Shown here: positions 1-11,806 of the stretch, piece after piece
Layout: each line of letters opens with the position of its first letter
How positions within the stretch are numbered: the stretch's first letter is position 1
NCBI GenBank assembly: GCA_008828725.1
Contig: MEHQ01000823.1
Span: 242,339 to 306,338 of the forward strand
Direction of reading: 5' to 3'
Source of the DNA: Saccharina japonica
Lineage: Eukaryota > Sar > Phaeophyceae > Laminariales > Laminariaceae
DNA: 64,000 bases
Made by a program: the position numbers and the translations under genes
Notes under the pieces: generated by a model
Seen by the model: only the letters and a program-made list of their open reading frames with translations
What the model was told of the DNA's origin: nothing
The model's database searches: none

Positions 1-152
1 ACAAAGCGCTGCCTGATGAACAAGCCCATAGCCTAACGATACAACGAAATCATTGGAAAATAACAAAATAGAATTCCGACGATTTTGATTAAAAAGACCC
101 GTCAATCCCAAGCGTTTCGGCCGAAAAGTGCCGCCTCTTTCGTAGCACGCGT
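1..152 (+). mobile_element. MITE-A, copy truncated by window edge
   Basis: The sequence matches the internal and right-terminal part of MITE-A: a GCTGCCTGATGA-like segment, a TTCCGACGA segment, and the terminus CTCTTTCGTAGCACGCGTC. Its left end is outside the window. Confidence 0.55.
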
Positions 153-409
153 CGCCATGTAAAGCGTAATTCCTGAACTTGTTGAGAATCCTGACTCCTC
201 ACTTGCCCAGGCCGAATGAAACAAATTTAAGCAAGATAGGTACACAGCGATAATTAGGAGTATAAGCTCGGTGGCCAAATTTTCTACGAGGCCCATTGGA
301 TAGTTTCTCACCCATGGAGCGCCGACATCCAGAAAGCCTTTAGCCTACAAGCGCTACCTCCTTGAACAACTGTTAGGCACCAGGCGCATGCTACGATAGA
401 TGTGCATCA

Positions 410-656
410 GACGCGTGCTACGGTAGAGGTAGCACTTTTCGGCTCAATCGTTTTCTGATCGATTGGGCTCCTTAACCAAAACTCGTCGTTTTTTCGTTTT
501 TGTGGCGAATAATGTTTCAGGGTATACTTCGGTCATGAGATTTCTCATCCGGCAGCACTTTTTTTTTCCTCCAAAATCATTTTTCGGGTGAGGTATGACG
601 CTCCTTAAGTAAGGAGCTCAGAAAAAACATGGTGCACCTCTATCGTAGCATGCGTC
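410..656 (-). mobile_element. MITE-A copy with TIRs
   Basis: A 247-bp element bounded by GACGCGTGCTACGGTAGAGG on the left and an inverted CCTCTATCGTAGCATGCGTC on the right. The middle holds the family's palindromic CTCCTTAAGTAAGGAG and the GAGATTTCTCATCCGGCAGC segment in reverse orientation. Extra terminal fragments lie beside it at 383-406 and 657-701, so several insertions or a local duplication have piled up. No coding capacity. Confidence 0.75.
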
Positions 657-711
657 GGAGCTCAGAAAAAAACATGGTGCACCTCTATCGTAGCATGCGT
701 CATCAACCATT

Positions 712-1171
712 GTTTTCTCGGAGCTTCTCACCTGAGGAGCTCCACACTATTAGTAAGTCAAAAATGGGTTATGGAGGAAAATAAAAGTGGTACCCGGCGA
801 GCAATGCCATGGTTGAAGGTGACGCGTGGTACGATAGAGACACGTAGCACGTTTTGGTTGAAACTGTTTCTGATGGAAGGAGCTCGTCTAGCCCAAGTCG
901 TCGGGTTCCACGTCTTGTATTGGGGTACATTTCATCATGCTGTGCTCAGGCCAGATTTGATTGGTCATCGGTTAGCTCCCCCCCCCCCCCGCCCCGCCAA
1001 AAACAGTTTTTGACTTTTTACTATTAATAGTACACAGCTTCTCAGGTGAGGAGCTTCAGAAGCCACATGGTACACCTCTACGACGAAAACGAAAGTACTA
1101 CGATCTTGGGTTAAGGAGCCCGGTCGTTCATAAAATGCTCCAGCCGAAACGTGCCACCTCTATCGTAGCAC
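712..1171 (+). mobile_element. MITE-A copy split by a second, divergent MITE-A-like insertion
   Basis: The left piece runs to about 820 with GGAGGAAAATAAAAGTGG, and the right piece resumes at about 1085 with ACGAAAGTACTACG and ends CTCTATCGTAGCACGCGT. Between them, 821-1084 is bounded by GACGCGTGGTACGATAGAG and TACACCTCTACGACG. This is the terminal pair of a divergent relative in the opposite orientation. I read this as one family member nested in another. The outer 5' terminus is not recognisable. Confidence 0.5.
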
Positions 1172-1280
1172 GCGTGTATAAGGGGTCACCCCTCTAAGGC
1201 AAACACGGATTATCATCATCCCCTTTCCCTCACCAACTTCGCTTGCGATGCGATACGCCGTGCGTCAAACGACCTCTCAG

Positions 1281-1420
1281 GGGCTCCTCAACATTCTCGA
1301 CGGAGTCGTTGACACCCCTGGGCGCATCGTGATCATGACCACCAACCACCCCGAAGATTTGGACGCCGCGCTGATCCGGCCCGGGCGGATCGACAAGAAA
1401 GTCTACCTGGGCCACATGAG
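1281..1420 (+). CDS. BCS1-like AAA ATPase, internal exon
   Basis: This exon encodes the second half of an AAA module of the BCS1 type. BCS1 proteins are inner-mitochondrial-membrane ATPases that move folded Rieske protein during complex III assembly. Visible are [16 protein letters not shown], the sensor-like [10 protein letters not shown] and the arginine-finger region [14 protein letters not shown]. It opens in phase 0 after an acceptor ending ctctcag and closes at CACATGAG before a GTGGGG donor, leaving two bases of a codon. Those two bases join exactly to the exon at 2990 to restore an Arg codon. Walker A and Walker B lie upstream and are absent here, so the 5' part of the gene must be left of the window. 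Many algal AAA proteins share this region, so the exact paralogue is uncertain. Confidence 0.8.
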
Positions 1421-2989
1421 GTGGGGGGGCAAAACCGTTTTAGACGAATGCTTCTTCCGTGGCACCGATTATTTCAACTAAATCCCGCGACGTGTGTCTG
1501 ATACTGCACGGCCGAACCACGTCAAGAGTCGCAACTGGGGGTTGCAAATAGGGAGTGCAAGTAGGGGTTGGAATTAGGGGTTCTCAATAGGGGTTGTAAT
1601 CAGGGGTTCAAATTATGGGTCCTCGGAAAAGTCTGTAACTGTGTTTCTTCTTTTTTTGCCTCTTTAGTCGTAACTCAGATCCGGGGTCACTAAGTAGGCT
1701 ATTCTTCCCCCCCTTCCCCACTACGGTACGTGCCTTGAATTTATATCGCGAGAAGATTTCATCACTTTCTTTCCTCGTCGACTTGCGTCGGATTCCGCCT
1801 ACCCACGCCTCGAAGATGCTCTCAGCAATTGCTTCCTTCTTATTTAAAAAACAAAAGTCAAAATCTCAACACCATGGGATTCGAACTTGGGTACCAATGC
1901 TAGTAGCGTTTGAAGCTGACCACTAGTCTATCGGGGCGACCGGGCATATGGTGCACCACCACGACCGTAGTGACAATGGCCATGTCCATTCACACTTGGG
2001 CACATATGACCGTTTCTTCGCGTAGCTGAACTTCGGCGAAACGGCTGCCGACCGCGAAACGGAACATCTGAGAAGAGATTGCGCCAGCCACATTAAGACG
2101 GCTCTCGCGCATGCTATCGTGAACCACTCACTGGTTCCATCATACGCTGTGGTCTGGACCGATTCCTTGACAGCGAGAGTTTGAATGGTACAAGCAAGCC
2201 TTTGCTCCGACCACAAGGCAAAAGCCCCTCGGTGTCCCTGGAACCCCTGCCGTGATGCAGCAATAACTAATAACTTGCTGTCCTACTCGACCGACAGCGG
2301 CTGTACCATGCACGAATGACTCGGGGTCGATGATACAATGGTACAATATTGGTTTACAACGCATTCTACGTCACAGCAGCACTTGCGTATCAGGTGAGGG
2401 CCCTCACGAGAGGAGCTCCACTGAAAACGGCTTTCTCACAAAACGAAGTATCACTCTGTACCGAAATATACGGAGTGCTTGTGTAGTAATATTCAACACA
2501 CACGCTTCTTATTTTTCGGTACAGAGAGGTATTCGCAATCCCATGGCTCACTGCTGTAGGTTTACATCGGAAAAATTGATACTTTGATTGTAGGCTTTCT
2601 CCTTCCGAAGTGCTTATGCGTGATCAACGTTGAAGCTCATCATGCTACGCGTTTGTCGGATGGCAAGGATTATAATACTAAGGCATGCCTTGGTGGTTGC
2701 TGTAGTTCCTCAGTGAAGTATACCACTAAGTCGGAAACAGGTTTGCCGAAACAGCAGTACTCGCACCCCTCTGTCGTGGCATCGGCTCGGCACACTAATA
2801 CTAAGTCAGAAACAGGCTAGCCCAAACCGTGCTACTCTATACCCTCTACACCCTCTACCGCAGCCCCTATCTTGTTTTCGACGTATGGGGCAATAATAGC
2901 TGGCAAGGAAATGAACTCGTTCGGTCAACCGTGCTCAACACCGCAACCACCACTCAACCTTCCATGTGCCGCCCCACCACTTCAACCAG
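1421..2989 (+). other. intron of the BCS1-like gene
   Basis: A GT...AG interval between the two BCS1-like exons. It contains a reverse-oriented tRNA-derived SINE (about 1655-1943), a run of short imperfect 'aggggttg' repeats near 1540-1610, and otherwise unassigned sequence. No further coding exon is needed, because the flanking exons join in phase. Confidence 0.6.
1655..1943 (-). mobile_element. tRNA-derived SINE copy S1
   Basis: On the minus strand the right end is a tRNA-like head with an A-box-like TAGACTAGTGG and a B-box-like GTTCGAATCC. It is followed by the body shared with other copies here: a segment ending TCTCGCGATA, CGTAGTGG, and GGTCACTAAG/TCAGATCCGGGG on the plus strand. The 3' tail ATAATAAATGGG seen in copies S2, S3 and S6 is missing. 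It lies in an intron of the BCS1-like gene. Confidence 0.7.
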
Positions 2990-3254
2990 GTACCCGGCTG
3001 CGCTGGAGATGACTCTTCACTACTTTCAGATTGACAGCTTGGAGCCGGCACAGGACACACGCCTCCGCCACGTATTCAATGAACACCCAGCACCGGAAGG
3101 AACAGGGTCTGCTCGAGGCTTGTGCCCCACCGGCAAAGAGGTATGCGATCGGTTCACCCCCGCGACCGTGGAGCAGATGGCGAGCGAACACGAGACCGTG
3201 GATGACTTCATATCCGCTCTCGAGGCCCGTGTACTGCTACGCCAATGGTCTTGA
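2990..3254 (+). CDS. BCS1-like AAA ATPase, last exon
   Basis: This is the C-terminal exon of the same gene. It starts with one base after an acceptor ending caaccag, completes the split Arg codon of the previous exon and stays open to TGA at 3252-3254. The peptide has the helical lid features of the family: an MTLHYFQID helix, an RLRHVF segment, then FTPATVEQMASEHE and a final DDFISALEAR helix. BCS1-like proteins have the same order after the arginine finger. The two exons total 405 bp, exactly 135 codons. The family assignment is by remembered resemblance; the phase match between the exons is directly visible. No 3' processing signal was identified. Confidence 0.72.
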
Positions 3255-5774
3255 TCAGAGCGCTACTACTGTTTCCCCACTTGCTTTTTCAACTGTGGGA
3301 TCCTCGACATCATCGGTCGGCTGTGTTTGTTCTCGGCCGATCGATCTGTCGGACTCACGATGGGGGCGGCAGGGGAATTGACGTTGACGTCAATTTGCGA
3401 TTGGTTTACGTGCGCGTGGTGGACTCTCGTACGCTGGTCTCTTGCTGTTCTGGCGAAGGGGACGGCCGAGAGAGTATGTGGGCGTGTTGTTCGCTGTTTG
3501 ACGAATACCTGGTAACATATACCTTGCTTTGCGGTCAGTAGACTACAACAATCTGCAGCATCAGATGCTGTCCTCCGCACACACGGGGTGGTGTATCCTG
3601 AATGACGACATGAGAAACACGTAGTACGCGCGATCGGAGCATCGCACACATCTTGCACAGCTGAGTCTCGACCATAACCTTCACAGCTGCTGTTTATATG
3701 GTTATAAACAATGTCTGACTAGGTGTGGTTTTGCTGATTATAGTAGGCGTTCGACGTGTATCGTTTTACTCAGACTACTGTAGTTCGTTGTTCGTTGTGA
3801 CTGCTGGTGACGTACGTAAGAGGTCCCGACTAAAGAAAATACGGATGCTGCCCGTTGAAACTGCATGGAGGCCATATGCCCATACCTCCCATACCCCCGG
3901 GGCCTCCCGGTAGGCCTGATGTAGTTTGCTTTTATTGTTACTACTGTATGCGCCGCGTAGAAGATGATTCATTTTACTGATTAATCGTGTGCGACCATTC
4001 ACTCAACTACAATAGTTGGCCCTGGCGGTTGCTTTGTGTACTGACCCTTTCAGAAATGAGCGCATAGGTGTGGTCGGCTGTAAGACGGACGATAGTTTGC
4101 GGTGTTTCTGGTACGATTATCGGTACATTGTAATATGATATCCGGAGACGTGAGTTTGGATATCTTGTTTCTTAGTGACAAAAGATATTTGCTCTAATGA
4201 GGATTTGACACTGGAGACGTACGGTATAGTATCTGGGTAGTGTTTATTTGGTTCCTGTTTTGCGCGGTTGTATATTTCGGAATATGAAGGAGCTTGGTGT
4301 CTCCACAGCAGGGAATTGGCTGTTAGGTCGTACTATACTTAGTGGGTTGCGGAATGCTTGCTTTTGGAGTGATAGCTACAACTTATATGTCCAGTATCTG
4401 GTCATTTATGATTTTTTGCTATTATACTATCTTGTGTGTGTCCCTGGTGACTGGGAAACTAGTTTTGGAATTTGGGGGGACGTGTTTGGATAAAAGTCTT
4501 CAATATTATTGGAGGATAATGGGTAATATATCATTGGACGTATACTTCAGAGTACACTGAACAGGTAGTGAACGTATCGCATAACTCCTTCAATGTTTCT
4601 AGGCCTAGGTAGGGCGAGATGCACGTCAACACGACAATGGTATCATAAGGGGGGACGTGAGAAGTTATGATATCATGGTTCGATTTGTGTAATTGCATTG
4701 CATCTATAATATGTATGATAGGGGTATTATTGTGGTTGGGGCAATTAGCCGTCTAAGGAATAGTGTGAATCATGAGAGGAGTCTCTGGTTATTGTATTAC
4801 AGTATGTGGCATGTTATGTCATGCATGCACGAATGGTTCATCAGGCGGGTTACATACGTACGTAGCTTATGGAACCAGCAGTGGCATTATATACCGGTGT
4901 CCTGACCAATGTGGTTACGGCATGGTACACGTATGGGAACAGTTGCTTGTGTACCACATATATACGTTATCGGAACGATATAGGTATTGACGGGGCATGC
5001 ACCTACCGGATGGTGTTCGAATACGTGTGTTTGAGAACACGGAAATGTACTTCGTATGGTACGATAGAGTTATATGATGAAGTATGGGATGAGAGCGCTT
5101 GTCGCTATTTTATGGTTCGGGGACGAGGCGAACATGGGGGAGGGAGAGCCTCTCTTGGTCACTTCGGTTTTGGCTACTTCTTTTACCCCCCTCCTCCTCC
5201 CATCATCCTCTCCGGAGGTGGCAACAATAATACACATTTTCTATGTCTCTTACCCATGCACCGGTTTACCCATCAGTAGTTTCTAGGAGGTATTGGGGCT
5301 CTTGGATCTGCAAGGGAGGGCAAGCATTGCTGTGTTTGCATCACGAAACGAAAGTGCTCCGCAGCAAGATTTTGATCGTTTCGGAGCTCCTGTTGGGTAT
5401 CTACACTCTGCTGTGGCCACGTAGGACGCTACGGACGGTCGACCTAGAGGCTCAGGTACGTTCACTTACGAGTGCTCGGCATCCTCGTCGAAAGTCTGAG
5501 TTAAAACAGTACCAGCAGCCGGAGAAACTGCTATTTTTAAAAATCGTCTTGGGTACCAGGGGTATGGCGAGTCGTTTTCGAGTAAGAGGCACTCTTCGTG
5601 ATGAACAAGGCATCTGATCGATATGTTTCCTGATACACAGATAGATGTTGACCATGATCTAGGCTCTCTGAAACTACTCATTGGTCGAAATTATGAGCCT
5701 TAGAACTAGAGAAATGCCGTTTTCCATAGGGAGTCACGAAAATGTGGAAATTATACCAGAAATAGTATTGCAAC
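3255..5774. other. no supported gene; unassigned, partly 3' flank of the BCS1-like gene
   Basis: Only short open segments occur, with no recognisable domain and no convincing chain of splice sites. 4030-5060 is G/T-rich on the plus strand. I see no transposon ends here. The first few hundred bases probably include the BCS1-like 3' UTR. Confidence 0.4.
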
Positions 5775-6082
5775 CAAGGACGCACAAAAAAGAAAGAAAA
5801 CGACACCACACACCTAGGAAGGTCAGAATGAAAAACAAACCGGATCGCTGTGATCACAGGACGAAATGAGCAAAAAACATTTTTTTTCGTATTTTGTTCC
5901 CTTTTTTAACTTGGTTTTAGAGACCCCCCCCTATTTTGTTTTCGCTGGTCGGAGGGGGGGGGGGGGTAATTAAAAAAAAACTTGACTTATTGTTTTCTGG
6001 GATCACAACGGTCCGGTTTCTTCCCTCCAATATAGGCGGGGGGGGTGTGTGGTGTCGATACCTTTTTTTTTGTGTGCCCTTG
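5775..6082 (+). mobile_element. MITE-B copy 1
   Basis: About 308 bp with long terminal inverted repeats: left CAAGGACGCACAAAAAAGA followed by CGACACCACACACC, right GGTGTGTGGTGTCG followed by TTTTTTGTGTGCCCTTG. The interior has a homopolymeric C/G run and a GTGATCACAGGACGAAATGA segment, both shared with the copy at 48931-49220. It has no coding capacity and looks like a fold-back non-autonomous DNA transposon. Confidence 0.75.
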
Positions 6083-6139
6083 TTAAAACTGAAAAACTAA
6101 AAACGGATTTGCTTTTCATTTGCTCATATACTGTTGGTA

Positions 6140-6285
6140 TGAAGGGGCCCCTTGGGGATATAAGGGACCCTTTTTAAGGGATATAAGGGTCCCTTTTAAG
6201 GGATACAAGGGAACCATTTTAAGGGGTATAAGTGACCCATTCTAAGGGATACAAGGGACCCCTTTTAAGGGATAGAAGGGATAGC
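6140..6285 (+). repeat. short tandem array, ~28-bp AAGGGATA(T/C)AAGGG unit
   Basis: About five imperfect units built around TTTTAAGGGATATAAGGGACC are adjacent. The array lies just right of MITE-B copy 1. Confidence 0.75.
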
Positions 6286-6289
6286 GACC

Positions 6290-8515
6290 ATAAACACGAC
6301 ATATTTGGTGTTGTCAGCCGTACACGACCAGCGCGAGCGCCTATAAGTGCTGGGAGGGCCTCAGGTTGTACCCGTGCCCTGCGACGCCTCGCAGTCTTGC
6401 CCGGGCGGTGATTTACCTCATCTCCCAGCCACGCAGTGGGTGTTGCTGTGGTGTAGTCGTCCCTATGTTTCGTCACGTTTCCTTGAAAGGGGCCTCCGAG
6501 ACGGTTGAGGGCACTTTTGTTTTATTTTGTTTTGTTTTGCTCAGGAGCGAAGTTGTCCACGCAAGAACGATTGGGCTTGTTCTACAGCAGTCGGTTTGCT
6601 CTTAGCTCGCGGGTATGTAACTCCTCTCCGCAACCCGCAACCGTGAGGAAACCCCGAGTTTCGGTTTGAATCGATAACACTGAGAGACGGGATGAGGATC
6701 TTTCAGGTCGATGGGTGTTTGTGATTTCCGTTTGCCGCTCGCGGTCGGCTACCCTTTGGACTACACTGCTGTGAAGCACGAGATGAACTCCAGCACTTGT
6801 TGTTTGCCTTACGTCTCCTGGTGTTTTTCGCACGTGGGGGGTAGGAATTGTGACCCCTCGAGCTATAGCAATGCTTGGTGTTGGCTTGGGCAGCGCATGA
6901 CACGTTTGCGCCTGTCTTGACGGGCTACAGTATCGGGAACGGGTCAACGATATTTGAATAGGCGTGATTGATTGTGTTTCTACGCTGTTCGTACACCCCT
7001 GGTTGGGATGAAAAATTCATTTTGCATGTACGGCGCACTCGCCGGGTACGAGGTGCCACAGTCTGCTGTGCAATGTTTTGGTTATTTTGTTTTGCTCTTT
7101 TTGGTATTGTTCGTGTTATTTCTTTGTCTTTTATAATTTTCTACACAATGCCGTTCTACTGAGGGGAACCAACGTAAAATTAGTTCGGAATCGGTGTATA
7201 ATCTGGATGTGCTGGCATGTAAGCGGAAGGAGCGGTTTTCCACAGTAGTATTGTTATTACTTCCGTTATCGAACTCCCGTTGACTCGGTCAAATAAACTC
7301 GTGACACATGACCTATGCATGCCATATGCCGCTGTAGGGATCTGGGATCTGATCCACTTGAACGAACTTTCAACTTGAACATGCTTTAATGAATGGCCAG
7401 ATTTCGCCCGACTGAGTTCTTCCTAAGACCGTTTGCGCTCTTCGAGCAGAAAAATTCCCCGAATTAAGAGACACTTTGCTCATATCGCGAGATATGAACG
7501 CACCGTCCTTAAACGGGTATATACGAGGGGAGCGGAAATAAGAACGACACGTCAGGGCTGTTCCGAGCGGATTTTATGTCGGGTAATGTACCCCATTATG
7601 AGCGCTATTGCTCGCGCCTTTGAAGGACAAGCGCTACGAACATGGCCCGGGTTTCGTTGAGAACGTGTGCGTGAGGTATTCGACACCGTGCTGGGTTTTA
7701 GTTTTTTTATAGTGTGAATTCACCCGCAGTGGTCATTTTAGTTTTTTGAGAGTGTGAATTTACCCGCAGTGGTCATGTTGCACGCATCGTTGGGGGTGTG
7801 GTACCGCGAACAAAATACGTTCAATTTAACGTGCCTGATATATGCTCAGTATATATATTGTATGGGTGTCGACGTGATTTTCTCGTGGCCAGCCGCGCCA
7901 GTGCATCAACGCGATCGATCGCGAATTTACACGCAGCTAGCAGTGTACGTACTGGTAGTCACTCAAAGTCATCCGCGAGTGCTCTCGACAAGTAAGTGTC
8001 AATATTGACCTGCTCAGATTATTCGGGGAGGGTTTTCACAAGAGAATGCTCGCCGCCCCCCAGAAACAAGGGCACGAAAAAGCGATTCCACGGCACTAAC
8101 GTTAGGGGTGATGGTGGTGGCGCCGTATTCTCTTAGCTCCACACATTACCAGGACCACAGAATCTTGCCGGAAACATGCCTTCGAAGAAGCTATGTTCGC
8201 GCGACCGGACCAATATGCGTTAGCCTTAGAGCAAACAGTACTAGTAAACACACAATATTATATCTGACGATTGATCTGTTAGGGGCCTTAACCGGTCCGA
8301 TGCCAAACGTGCAGCGCCTACCGTGGGAGGAGTTGCACTACGACATATAGCTCAGCAGTAACGCCAAGCACCTAACGTACACTATAAGGGCCCATCTAAG
8401 CCTCTGCCCTTTCGGCTGGGGTATGAGATCTCGACTCCGTTTTGGGTGTGTCTGCGGCGTGCGGATGTGACACTTTAATTCGAGGGAACAAGTGTACTCC
8501 GGTCCCCACCGGTAA
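6290..8515. other. no supported gene
   Basis: Only short open segments without recognisable domains. A short duplicated phrase (TTTAGTTTTTT..AGTGTGAATT..ACCCGCAGTGGTCAT) occurs twice at about 7695-7775. Nothing else stood out. Confidence 0.35.
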
Positions 8516-8519
8516 TCCA

Positions 8520-8774
8520 GACGCGTGCTACGGTAGAGGTAGCACCTTTTGGCTGAATTTTGCTCTGAACGATCTATTAAAGGCTCCTCAACCCAAATTC
8601 GTCGTTTTTTTCATTTTTGTGACGAATAATGTTTCAGAGTATACTTCGGTCATGATATTTTTCATCCGGCAGCACTTTTAGTTTCCTCCAAAATCATTTT
8701 TTTCGGTGAGGTATTATGCTCCTTACGTGAGGAGCTCGGAAAAAAAAACATGGTGCACCTCTATCGTAGCACGC
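8520..8774 (-). mobile_element. MITE-A copy
   Basis: Left terminus GACGCGTGCTACGGTAGAGG, right terminus CACCTCTATCGTAGCACGC, with the internal palindrome CTCCTTACGTGAGGAG and TTTTCATCCGGCAGCAC in reverse orientation. The flanks carry a partly duplicated TACTCCGGTCCCCACCGGTA phrase and a further solo terminus at about 8830-8850. This suggests repeated insertion or slippage around the same site. Confidence 0.72.
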
Positions 8775-10001
8775 TACTCCGGAGTATGGACGCATGCTAC
8801 TCCGGTCCCCACCGGTATCGGAGTATGGACGCATGCTACGGTAGAGATGCGCCATGATTTCTGCCTTCTGAGGGTGGTGACATATTAGGGAGCTCTATGC
8901 CTCACGCAAAAAATATTTTCGGAGGGAGATTAAACTGCTACCCGGTGACCAATACCATGACCCAAGTGTCAAATGAACAACATTGCCTAATTGCAACACA
9001 AGACTGAATGAAAAAGTCGAACGATCTTGGGTCAAGGACAGTTCAGCCTTGTGTTGAAATAGGGACAGTTCAGCCACAAATTGCTACCTGTACCGTAGGA
9101 CGAGTCTATGGTGGATGGCCGTTGAAAGGGCTACACGTTCGGAAGGGATTTTTTTCTTTTCTAGCAGTACCGCGGGCGCACCCCCTCCTCCATGAATGAT
9201 AGGCGCGATAAGTTCCCATTTGTAGGTGTTTTGACAACGTTGGGAGTGGGGACGGTGTCAGGTACCCCCGCCCCCCCCCCTCTCATCCATGATCGAGAGC
9301 GTTCAAGTTTAATAGTTCAACGTCAAGTGTCGGCCGAATCGATTTCGTGCGCCTTCGCCTTATCTCGTATGACAGTAGTTACAAACGGTAAAAAAGCAGT
9401 GGCTGTAAGATCAAGAATTTTGCGTGCTGTTTATGAGGTGGCCGCTGTGGGTGCAGCATGAAAACACGGCCCGTGCTCGGTGCTCACACTCAGTTGGAAT
9501 GTACACATCAGGCGGGCGGCGCGCGAATGCTGAGGGGAGCAAGATGTCCTAATGCAAAATGCTTGCAACTGCTGCATATCAACAACAAACAAGAGCATTC
9601 CTACGACAATTTTGTCGACCAGGAAAACCGCCATAACGAGTAATAGGCGCAACCACGCTTCTGCGCTCTGCCCATAAATATTATAACGTGTGGGGCTACT
9701 ACGAAATGTTCTGAGCCGTCGAGATCGTGAGATTCCACAAGATGCGTACGTCCTCCTGGCGATCAAGATGATGACGGGGCAGCGATTCCAAGAAGGACTA
9801 TCGACCAATGTTAAACAACGATAAAGTCGAGCAACCCCAGGAGCGGTCTTAAGGAACGGTCTTAAACGACGGCGCCGTCTATGTAGCTACCCCAGCAGCG
9901 GTGCCCTAGCAGCCGTGAACGATGGCCAGCGCGGGCGTCCTCAACATTTACCCTTTTCCAGCAGTCCTAAACGATCGGCAGTGATGCGGTGATTCCTAGA
10001 G

Positions 10002-10221
10002 GTTCTCCTCTAACTTTCCCGGAAACGTGATTCGTACGTGCCGTTATTGTGCCTACGTATCCAAAGTAAACCCAGCATCACACGTGACGCGCTGCTCCGC
10101 ATGATATGGTCGTTCTCCCCTGACCTTCCCGGAAACGTGATTCGTACGTGCCGTTATTGTGCCTACGTACCCAAAGAAAGTGCAGCATCACACGTGACGC
10201 TCTGCCTCGCATCATACGGCA
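10002..10221 (+). repeat. 110-bp tandem duplication
   Basis: Two adjacent copies start at 10002 and 10112 and share CTTCCCGGAAACGTGATTCG and CAGCATCACACGTGACGC with scattered differences. The overlapping open frame has no recognisable domain, so I treat this as a non-coding duplication. Confidence 0.75.
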
Positions 10222-10895
10222 TTCCCGGTGTCAATCACTGCTCGGTATTGCCTGGTATATGCTACGTACAAGTTGTATATACGAGCAAAGACCCAGAAAG
10301 AACATTACGTCCTATACACGTCAGCCTGTGTAAGCTGCAGCAAGCAGCAATATATGGTTGCTGCGTATGCCAACAATTTCATCCTATCGCCTGCAGTACC
10401 AACGCCAACCAAAATCAAACCCACCTCGATATCCTCAAATACAATTGCTTCGGCAATGATGAAATACATATATGATACCCTATGCATGTGATATAACCAA
10501 CGAGCCCAGACAAACGCCTCCTCTGTTTGTCCACCATCGTTTCGACACTCTTACCCCCAGATTGGGCGCCTGCGTAGGGCATTACGTGGGAGATGTGTGG
10601 CGGCATTGTCTCGTCCGCCACCCGGTGCAGTGGCTGCCAATTCAGGGGCGAGCCTGGCGTCTATGTTATCAAAGAAAACCAACGCTATCTCCCTTCATTA
10701 AGAATTGCGCGAATATATAAGAAGCGGCGGTATGTCGCCTAAACCAAAACAAACCCTCCGCTCTCTACCTTTATTAATCGTATATAAGCAGGTGCCATCA
10801 CGATCGGGGCTCATGACAATGCTTGAACGTCCGTAGTCACATTCATGGAGATATTCGCACGGTCTAGACACGGGGGTGTCCTTGTAACCCCCGTC

Positions 10896-11806
10896 TCAAG
10901 CCTTGTTGAGAAGAGCAAAGTCGGTGCCCAGAGGGTCGGACACGCGGTAGTCCTCGACGGTTCCACGGAAAGCCTCGTACCCTTCCATCACCTCGCGACC
11001 GTCCTCATCCAGCACCGGGCGGGCCGTCTCACCCAGGATTCCGGACAGCGCCTCGTTTTCAAGCGACAGGCCGTGCAGCCCCACGTCCATCTGCCAGAAC
11101 TCCAAGTCGGGCAAGACACGACCGTCCCAGTCTAGGTCACCGCCGCCTTGGTAGTTCGTGCCCACATTGAGGCGTACAGTGACGGCGGATGTCACGATCT
11201 TGAAGACGGCGTGGCTGGACTGCAATTCGGCGAGGTCGTGGTTTTGGATGTACTGCGTGCACCAGCTGGGTGCCGCCATGTCGTCGAAACGTAGGATCCA
11301 GTCCTCGAATGTTTCCTCTGGGGAGAGCACGCGGATGCCTTGCAGCATTTCGTCGTACATGCGGGCCCAAATCTTGCCCCCGCCGAACTGACGGCACTCT
11401 ACCGGTAGATTCGACGCCGATATCGTGATGCCATCCACCGCGTGCGTATTCCTAGAAAAGCCAAGGAGGCCTTCTACCTCCTCGCCGTCGACAACAGCAC
11501 GCAGTCCGCCGTCGGCTAGGCAGGGCGACATCCCGCGGGGACAGCCGATGGTGTTTGTGTCATACGGGTTTCCCACCTCTATGACGAGAGAGTGCCCCTC
11601 TGATAAAACGCTGAGGCCTGTGATGAGTTGGCGATCAGGAAACTCCTCGGGCAAAGGGGCCGTGAGGCGGAGGTTGATATGGAGGCCGGCGTCGTCGTCC
11701 TTGATCATATTATACCATCCACCGTCGACCCCAGACCAATCAATCTTTTGGCCGCGGAGGCCTTTCATGTGCGGGTCGTCGCAAACGTCGACGCCATCCC
11801 CGCACG
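10896..11806 (-). CDS. secreted DPH-motif ('root cap'/VWD-like) protein, last exon
   Basis: This long exon carries the C-terminal domain of a probably secreted protein. It starts after a branch-like ctaac and an acceptor ending tgcag, and is open for 911 bp to a stop at 10896. Near the start is CGDGVDVCDDPHMKG, then GQKIDWSGVDGGWYNMI and LHINLRL. That order (Cys, Asp-Pro-His, Gly-Gln-Lys-x-Asp, Trp, then LHIN) resembles the plant root-cap/LEA-like and VWD-like modules. Further on are a CRQFGGGKIW block and a C-terminal GILGETARPVLDEDG. The exon begins with two bases of a codon, so the preceding exon must end with one. The in-frame ATG at 11766-11768 is probably internal. The biochemical role is unknown; a secreted binding or structural role is an inference. 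Confidence 0.75.

Noticed and set aside
10038-10475. 145-codon plus-strand frame
   Set aside because: It simply reads through the 110-bp tandem duplication; no domain is visible.
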